Shown here: positions 54,647 to 63,226 of the stretch, in pieces
Position numbering within the stretch: position 1 is the stretch's first letter
How the letters are laid out: every line of letters starts with the position of its first letter
Assembly (NCBI GenBank): GCA_017744935.1
Contig: JAGIAI010000002.1
Coordinates: forward strand, 124,001 to 188,000
Reading direction: 5' to 3'
DNA length: 64,000 nucleotides
Source of the DNA: Variovorax sp.
Lineage (GTDB): Bacteria; Pseudomonadota; Gammaproteobacteria; Burkholderiales; Burkholderiaceae_C
Translations under genes and position numbers: made by a program
The notes under the pieces: generated by a model
The model's input: the letters and a program-made list of their open reading frames with translations, nothing else
Told to the model about the DNA's origin: nothing
The model's database searches: none

Positions 54647-54928
54647 ATGATCAAACACATCGTCATGTGGAAGCTCAAGAATCCGGGCGACGCGGCCAGG
54701 TTCAAGGCCAAGCTCGACAGTTGCAAGGGCCTGGTGCCCGGCATGCGCGAATTCGAAGCGGCGGTTCGCACCGAGGGCCTGGAGGCCAACGTGGACGTGG
54801 TGCTCGTCTCGGCCTTCGACGACAAGGCAGCGCTGCAGGCCTATCTGGAGCATCCGGTGCACGTCGAAGTGTCGGCTGTCCTCGGCGGCCTGCGCGAATC
54901 ACGCACCGTGCTCGACTACGAGACATGA
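54647..54928 (+). CDS. Dabb (stress-responsive alpha/beta barrel) protein
   Basis: A 93-residue Dabb-domain protein with the N-terminal IKHIVMWKLK strand and the VSAFDDKAALQAYLEHPVHVE segment. The fold is a dimeric ferredoxin-like barrel whose best-known members bind small ligands or catalyse polyketide cyclisation; bacterial roles are mostly unknown. AAGGGG precedes the ATG. It is in the beta-oxidation run after the small membrane protein. Confidence 0.87.
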   Translation: MIKHIVMWKLKNPGDAARFKAKLDSCKGLVPGMREFEAAVRTEGLEANVDVVLVSAFDDKAALQAYLEHPVHVEVSAVLGGLRESRTVLDYET

Positions 54929-54930
54929 AA

Positions 54931-55030
54931 CACCCCCGTTGCTTGCTCACTTCGTGTAGCCGCTTACCCCCTCAAGGGGGCGCACCCGGCGGCCCGGCAG
55001 AGCCGGTTCCGCGGGCGCCCTGGGTTGGGC
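54931..55030 (+). repeat. Dispersed intergenic hairpin repeat, copy 3
   Basis: Starts 2 nt after the Dabb stop. The CACCCCCGTTGCTTGCTCAC opening, TTCGTGTAGCCG core, CCCCCTCAAGGGGG stem and CCGGC-AGA-GCCGG stem-loop with TTCCGCGGG closely match copy 1. The loop bases differ while the stem is kept. Confidence 0.87.
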
Positions 55031-55058
55031 CTGAGCCAAAATTTTGATTGGAGACACC

Positions 55059-55853
55059 ATGACTGCAAGAAGCATCCAGAATCTTTTCGACCTGACCGGC
55101 AAGGTCGCGCTCGTCACCGGCGGATCGCGCGGCCTCGGGCTGCAGATGGCCCACGCGCTCGGAGAGGCCGGCGCGAAGATCATGCTGAGTTCGCGCAAGG
55201 CGGACGACCTCGAACAGGCCGCCGCAGAGCTGCAGGCCGCCGGCATCGATGCGCGCTGGATTGCCGCCGACTGCTCGAAGGAAGAAGACACGCGCCGGCT
55301 GGCGGACGAAACCCTGGAGCGCATGGGCGCGGTCGACATCCTGATCAACAACGCAGGGGCGAGTTGGGGTGCCCCGGCCGAGAACCATCCGGTCGAGGCC
55401 TGGGACAAGGTCATGAACCTCAACGTGCGCGGCTATTTCATCCTCGCGCAGCAGATCGCGCGCAGCTACATGATCCCGAAGAAGAGCGGGCGCATCATCA
55501 ACATCGCCTCCATCGCGGGCCTGAACGGCAACCCACCCGAGATGCAGACCATTGCCTACAACACCTCCAAGAGCGCGGTGATCGGCTTCACGCACACGCT
55601 GGCGGCCGAATGGGGCAAGTACGGCATCAACGTCAACGCCATCTGCCCGGGCTTCTTCATGACGAAGATGGCCGCCGGCCTGATCAAATCGATCGGCGAG
55701 GAGAAGATGGCTTCGCACGCGCCGCTCGGCCGGCTGGGCGACGACGAAGACCTGAAAGGCATCACGCTGCTGTACGCCAGCGATGCAGGCAAGCACATCA
55801 CCGGCCAGTGGCTCGCAGTGGACGGCGGCGTGAGCGTGGTTCTTGGCGCTTGA
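55059..55853 (+). CDS. Short-chain dehydrogenase/reductase
   Basis: Classical SDR of 264 residues. The NAD(P)-binding motif is TGGSRGLG (near residue 20), followed by the NNAG motif, an active-site Ser (NIASIAG) and the Tyr-x-x-x-Lys pair in AYNTSKSA. The ATG at 55059 follows TTGGAG. It probably reduces or oxidises a hydroxy/keto acyl or alcohol intermediate; specificity cannot be read. The thioesterase gene begins 1 nt after its stop. Confidence 0.92.
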   Translation: MTARSIQNLFDLTGKVALVTGGSRGLGLQMAHALGEAGAKIMLSSRKADDLEQAAAELQAAGIDARWIAADCSKEEDTRRLADETLERMGAVDILINNAGASWGAPAENHPVEAWDKVMNLNVRGYFILAQQIARSYMIPKKSGRIINIASIAGLNGNPPEMQTIAYNTSKSAVIGFTHTLAAEWGKYGINVNAICPGFFMTKMAAGLIKSIGEEKMASHAPLGRLGDDEDLKGITLLYASDAGKHITGQWLAVDGGVSVVLGA

Positions 55854-55854
55854 G

Positions 55855-56316
55855 ATGACCGATTCCAGCAAGACCATCAATTTGCGGTCCTACACGGACC
55901 AGATTCCCTTCGCGCGCCATCTCGGCTTCCAGATCACGAAGTTCGAGGCTGGCGAGTCCGAGATTGAGTTCACCGCGAGACCCGAGCACCTCAACACCTT
56001 CGAGGTGACGCACGGCGGGGTATGCATGACGCTGCTCGACGTCGCGCAGGCGGCTGCGGCGCGCAGCGAGACGCCGGAGATCGGCGTGGTGACGATCGAG
56101 ATGAAGACCAGCTTCATGGCGCCCGCGGTCGGCCCGCTGATCGTGCGCGGCAAGCTGCTGCACCGCACCGCGACGATGGCGTTCACCGAAGCCAGGATCT
56201 ACGACGCGCAGGAGCGCGTCTGTTCGCACGCCACCGGCACCTTCAAGTACGTGAAGCGCCGGTTGCCCACCGGCCCTGCGAGCGCCAACGAAATGCGCCT
56301 GCCGTCCACCGACTGA
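55855..56316 (+). CDS. PaaI-family hotdog thioesterase
   Basis: A 153-residue hotdog-fold thioesterase. The family core is EHLNTFEVTHGGVCMTLLDV (central helix) followed by TIEMKTSFMAPAVG. It hydrolyses acyl- or aryl-CoA to free CoA, likely a rescue step for stalled intermediates. The start is placed at 55855; an upstream in-frame ATG at 55843 would lie inside the SDR gene. Confidence 0.9.
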   Translation: MTDSSKTINLRSYTDQIPFARHLGFQITKFEAGESEIEFTARPEHLNTFEVTHGGVCMTLLDVAQAAAARSETPEIGVVTIEMKTSFMAPAVGPLIVRGKLLHRTATMAFTEARIYDAQERVCSHATGTFKYVKRRLPTGPASANEMRLPSTD

Positions 56317-56336
56317 ATCCGACACGGAGAATTTCC

Positions 56337-57353
56337 ATGCCCACCAACAAGCAACAGATCCTCGACAACCGCCCCGAAGGCGAAGCGGTCGCCAGCAACT
56401 TCAAGCTCGTGACCAGCGAGACGCCCGCGCTCAAGGACAACCAGGTTCTGGTTCGCCATCACTTCATGAGTCTCGACCCGTACATGCGTGGCCGCATGAA
56501 CGAGTCGAAGAGCTACGCGCAGCCACAGCCGCTCGGGCAGGTGATGCAGGGCGGCACGGTCGGCGAGATCGTCGAGAGCAAGCACCCGAAGTTCGCCGTC
56601 GGCGACAAGGTCGTCGGCTTCGGTGGCTGGCAGGAATACAGCGTGGTCGATGCCTCGCAACCCGGCATGCTGCGCAAGGTAGACACGACGCATGTCCCGC
56701 TGTCGCACTATCTCGGCGCGGTCGGCATGCCCGGCGTCACCGCCTGGTACGGCCTCGTGAAGATCATCAACCCGAAGGCGGGCGAGACGCTGGTCATCAC
56801 CGCGGCCAGCGGCGCGGTCGGCAGCGCCTTCGGTGCGCTCGCCAAGGCACGCGGCTGCCGCGTGGTGGGCATCGCAGGCGGAGCGGACAAGTGCAAGTAC
56901 GTGACCGATGAACTCGGCTTCGATGCCTGCATCGACTACCGTCAGCACCCCGACGTCAAGAGCATGAGCGCGGCGCTCAAGGAAGCCTGCCCGAACGGCA
57001 TCGACGGCTACTTCGAGAACGTCGGCGGCTACATCTTCGACGCGGTTCTGCTGCGTGCCAACGCCTTCGCGCGCGTGGCCCTGTGCGGGATGATCGCGGG
57101 CTATGACGGCCAGCCGCTGCCGCTCGCGAATCCGTCGCTGTTCCTCATCAACCGCATCAAGCTCGAAGGCTTCATCGTCAGCGAGCACATGGAAGTGTGG
57201 CCAGAGGCGCTGGCCGAACTCGGCGGGTTGGTGGCGAGCGGCAAGCTCCGTCCGCGCGAATCGGTCGCGCAAGGCATCGAGGCCGCGCCCGAAGCCTTCC
57301 TCGGCCTGCTGAAGGGCCGCAACTTCGGCAAGCAGCTCGTCAAGCTGATCTGA
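56337..57353 (+). CDS. NADPH-dependent MDR reductase (CurA/leukotriene B4 dehydrogenase-like)
   Basis: Zinc-independent medium-chain reductase of 338 residues. MSLDPYMRGRM and the GGTVGEIVESKHPKFAVGDKV loop mark the subfamily; the cofactor motif is ITAASGAVGSAFGALAKARG (about 145-164). Such enzymes reduce enone or 2-alkenal double bonds with NADPH. It would clear reactive enones arising from fatty-acid or terpenoid breakdown. CGGAGA precedes the ATG. Confidence 0.9.
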   Translation: MPTNKQQILDNRPEGEAVASNFKLVTSETPALKDNQVLVRHHFMSLDPYMRGRMNESKSYAQPQPLGQVMQGGTVGEIVESKHPKFAVGDKVVGFGGWQEYSVVDASQPGMLRKVDTTHVPLSHYLGAVGMPGVTAWYGLVKIINPKAGETLVITAASGAVGSAFGALAKARGCRVVGIAGGADKCKYVTDELGFDACIDYRQHPDVKSMSAALKEACPNGIDGYFENVGGYIFDAVLLRANAFARVALCGMIAGYDGQPLPLANPSLFLINRIKLEGFIVSEHMEVWPEALAELGGLVASGKLRPRESVAQGIEAAPEAFLGLLKGRNFGKQLVKLI

Positions 57354-57374
57354 CAAACCTCACGGAGGCCGGCC

Positions 57375-59015
57375 ATGGATGCGACTCACGAAGTCTTCAA
57401 CCAGCCGGCTCCGCTGACCGGCTACAACCTCTTCGAGACCAACCGGGCGCTGCGTGACGCGCTGAAGTTCAACGCGCCGCAACTGCACACCGCCGCGCTG
57501 GGCCACCTGGGCGCTGCGCTGGGGTCTGCCGAGATGCAGACGCACGCGCGGTTGGCGAACATCCACACGCCGGTGCTGCACACGCACGACCGCTTCGGTC
57601 GGCGCATCGACGAGGTGGAGTTTCACCCGAGCTATCACGCGCTGATGTCGACGGCGGTGGGCTCCGGCCTGCACGGCGCCGCATGGACGGCCTCCGGTCC
57701 GTCGCCGCATGTGCATCGTGCGGCGGGCTTCATGCTGTTCACCGAGCTGGAGTCGTCCATCCTGTGCCCGATCTCGATGACCTACGCGGTGGCGCCCGCC
57801 TTGCGCGGCAATGTTGCCATCCACGCGGACTGGGGGCCGAAGCTGTCCAGCCTCTGGTACGACCCGAACCTCCAGCCATGGTCCGACAAGCCCGGCGTGA
57901 CGATGGGCATGGGCATGACCGAGAAGCAGGGCGGCTCGGACGTGCGCGCGAACACCACCCGCGCAGTTCGGGTTGGCAGCGATGCGTGGGGTGAGCGCTA
58001 CGAGATCACCGGTCACAAGTGGTTCTTCTCGGCGCCGATGTGCGATGCCTTCCTGGTGCTGGCGCAGGCGCCTGCCGGGCTGTCGTGCTTCTTCCTGCCG
58101 CGCGTGCTCGACGACGGCAGCCGTAACGCGATCCAGATCCAGCGGCTGAAGGACAAGCTCGGCAATAAGGCCAATGCGAGCTCCGAAGTCGAGTTCCGTG
58201 GCGCGAGCGCATGGCTGGTCGGCGAAGAAGGTCGCGGCATACCGCAGATCCTGGAAATGGGCACGATGACGCGGCTCGATTGCGCGCTCGGCACCAGCGG
58301 GCTCATGCGGCAGGCCTTGAGCCTTGCGCTCAATCACACCGCGCAGCGCAGCGCCTTCGGCAAGCCGCTCATCGACCAGCCTTTGATGAAGAACGTGCTG
58401 GCCGACATGGCGCTCGAAAGCGAAGCGGCCACGGTGCTTGCGATCCGCCTCGCGCGGGCCTTCGACCGGCAGGACGACGAACACGAACGCCTGATGGCGC
58501 GACTGCTCACGCCGGTGGCCAAGTTCTGGATCTGCAAGCGCGGCAGCCTCCTGGCGCAAGAGGCGATGGAATGCCTTGGCGGCAACGGCTATGTGGAAGA
58601 GGGCGGTGAAGGCGTGATGGCGCGCCTCTACCGCGAGATGCCGCTCAATTCCATCTGGGAAGGCGCTGGCAACATCATGGCGCTCGATCTGCTGCGCGGC
58701 CTGCGCAAGGGCGATGCAGTTGCAGCCATCACACACGAACTTGCGCCTGCACGCGGCACCGATGCGGCGCTCGACCGCCTCGCCGATGCCTTGCCGGCGC
58801 GCATCGAGGCAATGGCCACGGAAATCGAGGCGCGCCGTCTGGCGCAGGATGTGGCGCTGGCGGTTCAGGCCGCCTTGCTGGCGCAGACCGCGCCGGCCGA
58901 GGTCACCAGCGCTTTCTGCGCATCGCGCCTGGGCGGTGATTGGGGCCATGCGTTCGGAACACTTGGCTCATCGGTCGATTTCGATGCGATCATTTCGCGC
59001 GCGCAGCCGCATTGA
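57375..59015 (+). CDS. aidB: AidB-like acyl-CoA dehydrogenase
   Basis: A 546-residue AidB-type acyl-CoA dehydrogenase. The N-terminal extension (GYNLFETNRALRDAL), GMGMTEKQGGSDVRANTT flavin-site motif, MTRLDCALGTSGLMRQAL and MECLGGNGYVEEGGEGVMAR are AidB signatures. E. coli AidB binds DNA and protects it during alkylation stress and has weak isovaleryl-CoA dehydrogenase activity. In this metabolic setting an enzymatic role is as likely. GGAGG precedes the ATG. Confidence 0.9.
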   Translation: MDATHEVFNQPAPLTGYNLFETNRALRDALKFNAPQLHTAALGHLGAALGSAEMQTHARLANIHTPVLHTHDRFGRRIDEVEFHPSYHALMSTAVGSGLHGAAWTASGPSPHVHRAAGFMLFTELESSILCPISMTYAVAPALRGNVAIHADWGPKLSSLWYDPNLQPWSDKPGVTMGMGMTEKQGGSDVRANTTRAVRVGSDAWGERYEITGHKWFFSAPMCDAFLVLAQAPAGLSCFFLPRVLDDGSRNAIQIQRLKDKLGNKANASSEVEFRGASAWLVGEEGRGIPQILEMGTMTRLDCALGTSGLMRQALSLALNHTAQRSAFGKPLIDQPLMKNVLADMALESEAATVLAIRLARAFDRQDDEHERLMARLLTPVAKFWICKRGSLLAQEAMECLGGNGYVEEGGEGVMARLYREMPLNSIWEGAGNIMALDLLRGLRKGDAVAAITHELAPARGTDAALDRLADALPARIEAMATEIEARRLAQDVALAVQAALLAQTAPAEVTSAFCASRLGGDWGHAFGTLGSSVDFDAIISRAQPH

Positions 59016-59039
59016 ATCAACGCAACGCGAAGGATTTCC

Positions 59040-59978
59040 ATGGCAGAACTGATCTTCCACCACTACGCGACCTCGCCGTTCTCCGAGAAGATCCGGCTGA
59101 TCATGGGCTACAAGAAGCTCACCTGGAAGTCGGTGGTCGTTCCACAGATCATGCCCAAGCCGGACTATGTGACGCTCACCGGCGGTTATCGCCGGGTGCC
59201 GGTGCTGCAGATCGGTGCGGACATCTACTGCGACACCGCGCTGATCTGCGATGTGCTCGAACACCTCACGCCGCTGCCGTCGCTCTATCCAGAGCCGGGC
59301 AAAGGCCTGTCGCGCGTGGTCGCGCAGTGGGCCGACAGCAGCCTGTTCTGGGCCGCGATGGCCTACAACCTGAGCGGCAAGGGCGCGGCGGAGGTCTTCG
59401 CCAAGGCGCCGCCCGAAGCCGCCAAGGCTTTCGGCGAAGACCGCAAGGCGATGAGCACCAACATGGTCCGCTTGCGGCCGGGCGACGCCACATCGGCCTA
59501 CAAGTCGTACCTGCGGCGGCTATCCGACATGCTCGACGACACCGACTACCTGCTCGGCGGCTACCCGACGGTGGCGGATTTTGCCTGCTACCACCCGCTG
59601 TGGTTCACCCGCAAGCGCACGCCGTCCATGGCCGAGATCCTGCAACTGACGCCGGCGGTGGTCGACTGGCTCGACCGCATGGCGGGCATCGGCCACGGAA
59701 CCATGGAGACCTTCGACGAGGCGCAGGCCTTCGAGGTCGCCAGGGCCTCGCTGCCGCACACGCTGCTGTCGGACAGCACCTTCCAGGACGACCACGGCAT
59801 CCCGCTCGGCTCGCACGTGACGATTACGGCCGAAAGCTTCGGGCCGGAGCCGACCGATGGCGAACTCATCGCTGCCACGCGCACGCACTACACGCTGCGC
59901 CGGACGGGCGAGCGCTTCGGCACGGTGCATGTGCACTTTCCGCGCATCGGGTACGTGCTGCGGAAGGTCGAGGGCTGA
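59040..59978 (+). CDS. Glutathione S-transferase family protein with C-terminal extension
   Basis: A 312-residue GST. The thioredoxin-like N-domain (ELIFHHYATSPFSEKIRLIM, with a Ser where the catalytic Tyr/Ser/Cys lies) and a helical C-domain (about 85-215) are present. The last 90 residues (about 225-312: HVTITAESFGPEPTDGELI, then FGTVHVHFPRIGYVLRK) form a beta-rich extension not usual in GSTs. It may detoxify electrophilic acyl intermediates. GAAGGA precedes the ATG. It is the last plus-strand gene of the run and converges on a methyltransferase gene 6 nt away. Confidence 0.88.
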   Translation: MAELIFHHYATSPFSEKIRLIMGYKKLTWKSVVVPQIMPKPDYVTLTGGYRRVPVLQIGADIYCDTALICDVLEHLTPLPSLYPEPGKGLSRVVAQWADSSLFWAAMAYNLSGKGAAEVFAKAPPEAAKAFGEDRKAMSTNMVRLRPGDATSAYKSYLRRLSDMLDDTDYLLGGYPTVADFACYHPLWFTRKRTPSMAEILQLTPAVVDWLDRMAGIGHGTMETFDEAQAFEVARASLPHTLLSDSTFQDDHGIPLGSHVTITAESFGPEPTDGELIAATRTHYTLRRTGERFGTVHVHFPRIGYVLRKVEG

Positions 59979-59984
59979 GCCGCC

Positions 59985-60800
59985 TCAGCGGTGCGCCGTG
60001 ACGATGTGCGCCTGGATCTTGCCGTCGATGAGCCCGGTGCCGAAACGACGCGCGATGGCGGCTTCGCAGACGGCCGTGGCCTCGGCGAAGCTGCCCGAAC
60101 GGGCTTCGATCTCGTTGCGCAGCGGCGTGCCCTCGCAATACGCGAACGCGGCCGCATGCGCCGATGCGGCGCGGCTGCGTGCGGCGATGGTCTCGAAGCC
60201 GGGATCGGCGGCAAATCCGGCGTTTGCGAGATCGCGCTCGATCACCGACCGGTCGTAGTAGCCGTGCGGCACCCGCACCATGAAGCGCGGCGGATCTGCG
60301 GGGAACAACTCGGCCAGCGCCTGCGTCGAGACATCGGCGAATTCGTTTTCCTCGATCCGGTCCCAGATGGCCAGGACAAAGGCGCCGCCCGGGCGAAGCA
60401 CACGAAGCGCTTCCGCGTATGCCGCTGACCGGTCGGGGAAGAACATCGCGCCGAACTGGCAGACCACCACATCGAAATTTGCATCCTCGAACGGCAGCTT
60501 CATTGCGTCCGCCTGTTGCCACTGCACCGGCCTCGGCGTCCCCGTCGAAGCGGCCCGGTCGAGCATGGGCTGGTTCAGGTCCGTGGCGACGATCTCGACG
60601 TTCGCCGGCAGGCTTCGCGCCATCGCGCGCGTCACGACGCCGGTCCCGGCGGCAGTTTCCAGCACTCGCGAAGGAGACAGCGCGGCGACCCGTGGCGCTG
60701 TTTCGGCCGCGTAGGGCTCGAAGATCATCGGGACGAGGTACTCGTCGTAAAGCGCCGGGATCGAGCCGGCAAACTTGATGTCCGAAGCAGGAATCGCCAT
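59985..60800 (-). CDS. Class I SAM-dependent methyltransferase (UbiE/Coq5-like fold)
   Basis: A 271-residue methyltransferase with motif I VLETAAGTGVVTRAM (about 45-59), ATDLNQPMLDRA after it, and FDVVVCQFGAMFFPD. AGGAGG precedes the ATG. The substrate is unknown. It is upstream, on the minus strand, of nothing within its own transcript, so it is a lone unit or is co-transcribed with the methyltransferase gene 55 nt upstream. Confidence 0.85.
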   Translation of the reverse strand: MAIPASDIKFAGSIPALYDEYLVPMIFEPYAAETAPRVAALSPSRVLETAAGTGVVTRAMARSLPANVEIVATDLNQPMLDRAASTGTPRPVQWQQADAMKLPFEDANFDVVVCQFGAMFFPDRSAAYAEALRVLRPGGAFVLAIWDRIEENEFADVSTQALAELFPADPPRFMVRVPHGYYDRSVIERDLANAGFAADPGFETIAARSRAASAHAAAFAYCEGTPLRNEIEARSGSFAEATAVCEAAIARRFGTGLIDGKIQAHIVTAHR

Positions 60801-60855
60801 CGCGTGCCTCCTGGGTGGTCCCCGGCGCGATTGTGAACCTGTCGGCAGACTCGTC

Positions 60856-61716
60856 CTAGCGCTTTGCCAGCAGCAGTTCCTCGGCGTTGACCGGCGGGCG
60901 AAGACCGTCCGGCCTGTCCTTGAAGTAGCGTTCGGTCAGGTCCGCCGCCGACACATGCCGTGCATCGCCGAAGCCCGCATCACGCGCCATCAGCACCATC
61001 TCCTGCGGCTTGAAGAAGCTTATGAACGGCGTGCCGCTCGCCCTGGCGCCTTTTCCCGCCATCTCCAGCCCGGGCCGCACGTCAGGCTCCGCCATGTCCA
61101 GCGGGAGGAGGAAAGTCATGGCGAACATCGATCCAGCCGCAAGCGCAGCGACCTGCCGCAAAGTCGCTGCGTTGGCTTCCTTGCTCAGGTACATGCTGAC
61201 GCCGGTGGACACCACGATCGCGGGCTTGCTTTCGTCGAAGCCGGCCTTCCTCAGACCGTCGAGCCAGCAGGCCCTGGCCTCGAAGTCGATCGGGACGAAG
61301 CGCAGCCATTCCGGCATTCCGAAGCCCAGTTCGTCCAGCCGTTGCCTCTTCCATGCCTGAGGGGCCGGCGGGTCCACCTCGAAGACATGGAGTCTGGAGG
61401 CGATCTCGGGCCTTCGCTGCGCAAAGGTGTCCAGACCCGCGCCGAGGATGACGTACTGGGTGAGTCCATGCCCGGCCTGTTCCGCCACCAGATCCTCAAT
61501 AAAGCGGGCACGCGCCACGATGGATGCCCGGAAGGGCCGCGTGAACCCAGGGTCCATGTCGCCGCGTTCGCGCCACTCCGAGCCCGGAGCCAGCAACCGA
61601 AGACCGACGGTGTCTTCCAGCACATGCGGCGGGGCGTCGACCTCCACATGGAGCGCGCGCCACAACGCGACGCGTGCGGCGGTGCTGTCGGGCGATGAAT
61701 CGTCTTGAGGGTTCAT
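60856..61716 (-). CDS. SAM methyltransferase of the leucine-carboxymethyltransferase-like family
   Basis: A 286-residue protein. RASIVARARFIEDLVAEQA and VILGAGLDTFAQR (SAM site), FEVDPPAPQAWKRQRL, and VSTGVSMYLSKEA are hallmarks of the PPM/LCMT-like family found in many actinobacteria and Proteobacteria; most lack an assigned substrate. It is on the same strand as, and 55 nt upstream of, the UbiE-like gene. Confidence 0.87.
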   Translation of the reverse strand: MNPQDDSSPDSTAARVALWRALHVEVDAPPHVLEDTVGLRLLAPGSEWRERGDMDPGFTRPFRASIVARARFIEDLVAEQAGHGLTQYVILGAGLDTFAQRRPEIASRLHVFEVDPPAPQAWKRQRLDELGFGMPEWLRFVPIDFEARACWLDGLRKAGFDESKPAIVVSTGVSMYLSKEANAATLRQVAALAAGSMFAMTFLLPLDMAEPDVRPGLEMAGKGARASGTPFISFFKPQEMVLMARDAGFGDARHVSAADLTERYFKDRPDGLRPPVNAEELLLAKR

Positions 61717-61833
61717 GTCGATATTTTCGTCAGCACGGTACTACGGGCACCTTCGCGACTGCGCGGATCGCCTTTCCGTATTTCAATAGCGGTTTCGCAC
61801 ACCACTACTCAAGAGACGAAAGGACACGCGCAA

Positions 61834-62739
61834 ATGATTCAGGATTTCAAGGGCACCACGGCTGTTCTCACCGGCGCCGGTTCCGGTTTTGGCCTGGAGT
61901 GCGCGCGCATCGGTGCGGCCCGCGGCATGAACCTCGTGCTGGTCGATGTGCAGCAGGATGCGCTCGACAAGGCCAAGGCCGAGATGGAGGCTGCCGGCGC
62001 GCAGGTCCTGGCGCGCAAGGTCGACGTGGCCGACGCCAAGCAGATGGAAGACCTTGCCCAAGCGGTCAAGGAGCGCTTCGGCGCGCCGCATTTCGTCTTC
62101 AACAACGCGGGCGTGGGCGCGGGTGGACTGGTGTGGGAAAACACCGTGGCCGATTGGGAATGGGTGCTGGGTGTCGACCTCTGGGGCGTGATCCACGGCG
62201 TGCGCCTCTTCACGCCGATGATGCTCGAAGCCGCCGCCAAGGACCCTTCGTACCGCGGCCACATCGTCAACACGTCGAGCATGGCCGGCCTGCTGACGCC
62301 GCCGAACATGGGCATCTACAACACCGCGAAGGCGGGCGTCGTGAGCCTCACGGAGACGCTCTATCAGGACCTGAAGCTCGTCACCGACCAGATTGGCGCG
62401 AGCCTGCTGTGTCCGTACTTCGTGCCCACCGGCATCACCCAGAGCGAGCGCAACCGGCCCGGCTCGCTCGCGGCCGGCAAGCTGACCAAGAGCCAGCTCA
62501 TCGGCCAGGCGATGAGCAACAAGGCCGTGAGCAGCGGCAAGGTGACCGCGGCCGAAGTCGCGCACAAGGTGTTCGAAGCGATCAGCGCGAACCAGTTCTA
62601 CGTGTTCAGCCACCCGAAGGCGCTGGGCAACGTGAAGAGCCGCATGGAAAACATCGTCGCCATCGAGAACCCGGCCGATCCCTTCCTGGAGCGCCCGGAG
62701 ATCGGTGCGAACCTGCGCGCGCAGCTTCGCGCGGAGTAG
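61834..62739 (+). CDS. Short-chain dehydrogenase/reductase
   Basis: A 301-residue SDR from the ATG at 61834 with GAAAGGA upstream. The cofactor motif is TGAGSGFG (about 11-18), FNNAGVG follows, and the catalytic Ser is in NTSSMAG with Tyr-x-x-x-Lys in IYNTAKAG. It has a longer C-terminal tail (about 250-301) than the classical type. The preceding 117-bp gap probably holds its promoter. Substrate unknown. Confidence 0.92.
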   Translation: MIQDFKGTTAVLTGAGSGFGLECARIGAARGMNLVLVDVQQDALDKAKAEMEAAGAQVLARKVDVADAKQMEDLAQAVKERFGAPHFVFNNAGVGAGGLVWENTVADWEWVLGVDLWGVIHGVRLFTPMMLEAAAKDPSYRGHIVNTSSMAGLLTPPNMGIYNTAKAGVVSLTETLYQDLKLVTDQIGASLLCPYFVPTGITQSERNRPGSLAAGKLTKSQLIGQAMSNKAVSSGKVTAAEVAHKVFEAISANQFYVFSHPKALGNVKSRMENIVAIENPADPFLERPEIGANLRAQLRAE

Positions 62740-62866
62740 GACGACTCATCCATGGTGCGGGCGCAATGCCCGCACCGGTGCTCGGGACTTGGGCGCGGCA
62801 AGGAGGCTGCTTACACTGAACTTCACGGTTCGGTGTCGTTGCCGACCCCACCCAGGAGACGCTTGC

Positions 62867-63226
62867 ATGGCCTATGTCGATGGATACGTCCTTCCCGTCC
62901 CCAAGAGCAGCATCGCCAAATACAAGGAACTCGCGGCGCGCGCCGCCGAGGTCTGGCGCGACCACGGTGCGCTCCAGTACCGCGAGTGCATCGCCGACGA
63001 CGTGAAGTCCGGCGAAGTCACGTCCTACCCCCAGAGCGTGCTGCTGAAGGACGATGAGACGGTTGTCATCTCGTACGTCGTCTTCAACTCGCGCGACCAT
63101 CGCGACGAGGTCAACGCGAAGGTGATGAGCGACCCCCGCCTCGCCGACATGATGGATGCCAAGAACCTGCCCTTCGATGCCAAGCGCATGTTCTGGGGCG
63201 GGTTCGAGGTGCTGGTCGAGGCCTGA
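62867..63226 (+). CDS. DUF1428-family protein
   Basis: A 119-residue cytosolic protein starting MAYVDGYVLPVPKSSIAKY, with ISYVVFNSRDHRDEVNAKVM and MFWGGFEVLVEA at the end, as in DUF1428 (YbaA-like ferredoxin fold). Function is unknown. AGGAG precedes the ATG. Its stop abuts the convergent aldo/keto reductase stop. Confidence 0.9.
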   Translation: MAYVDGYVLPVPKSSIAKYKELAARAAEVWRDHGALQYRECIADDVKSGEVTSYPQSVLLKDDETVVISYVVFNSRDHRDEVNAKVMSDPRLADMMDAKNLPFDAKRMFWGGFEVLVEA

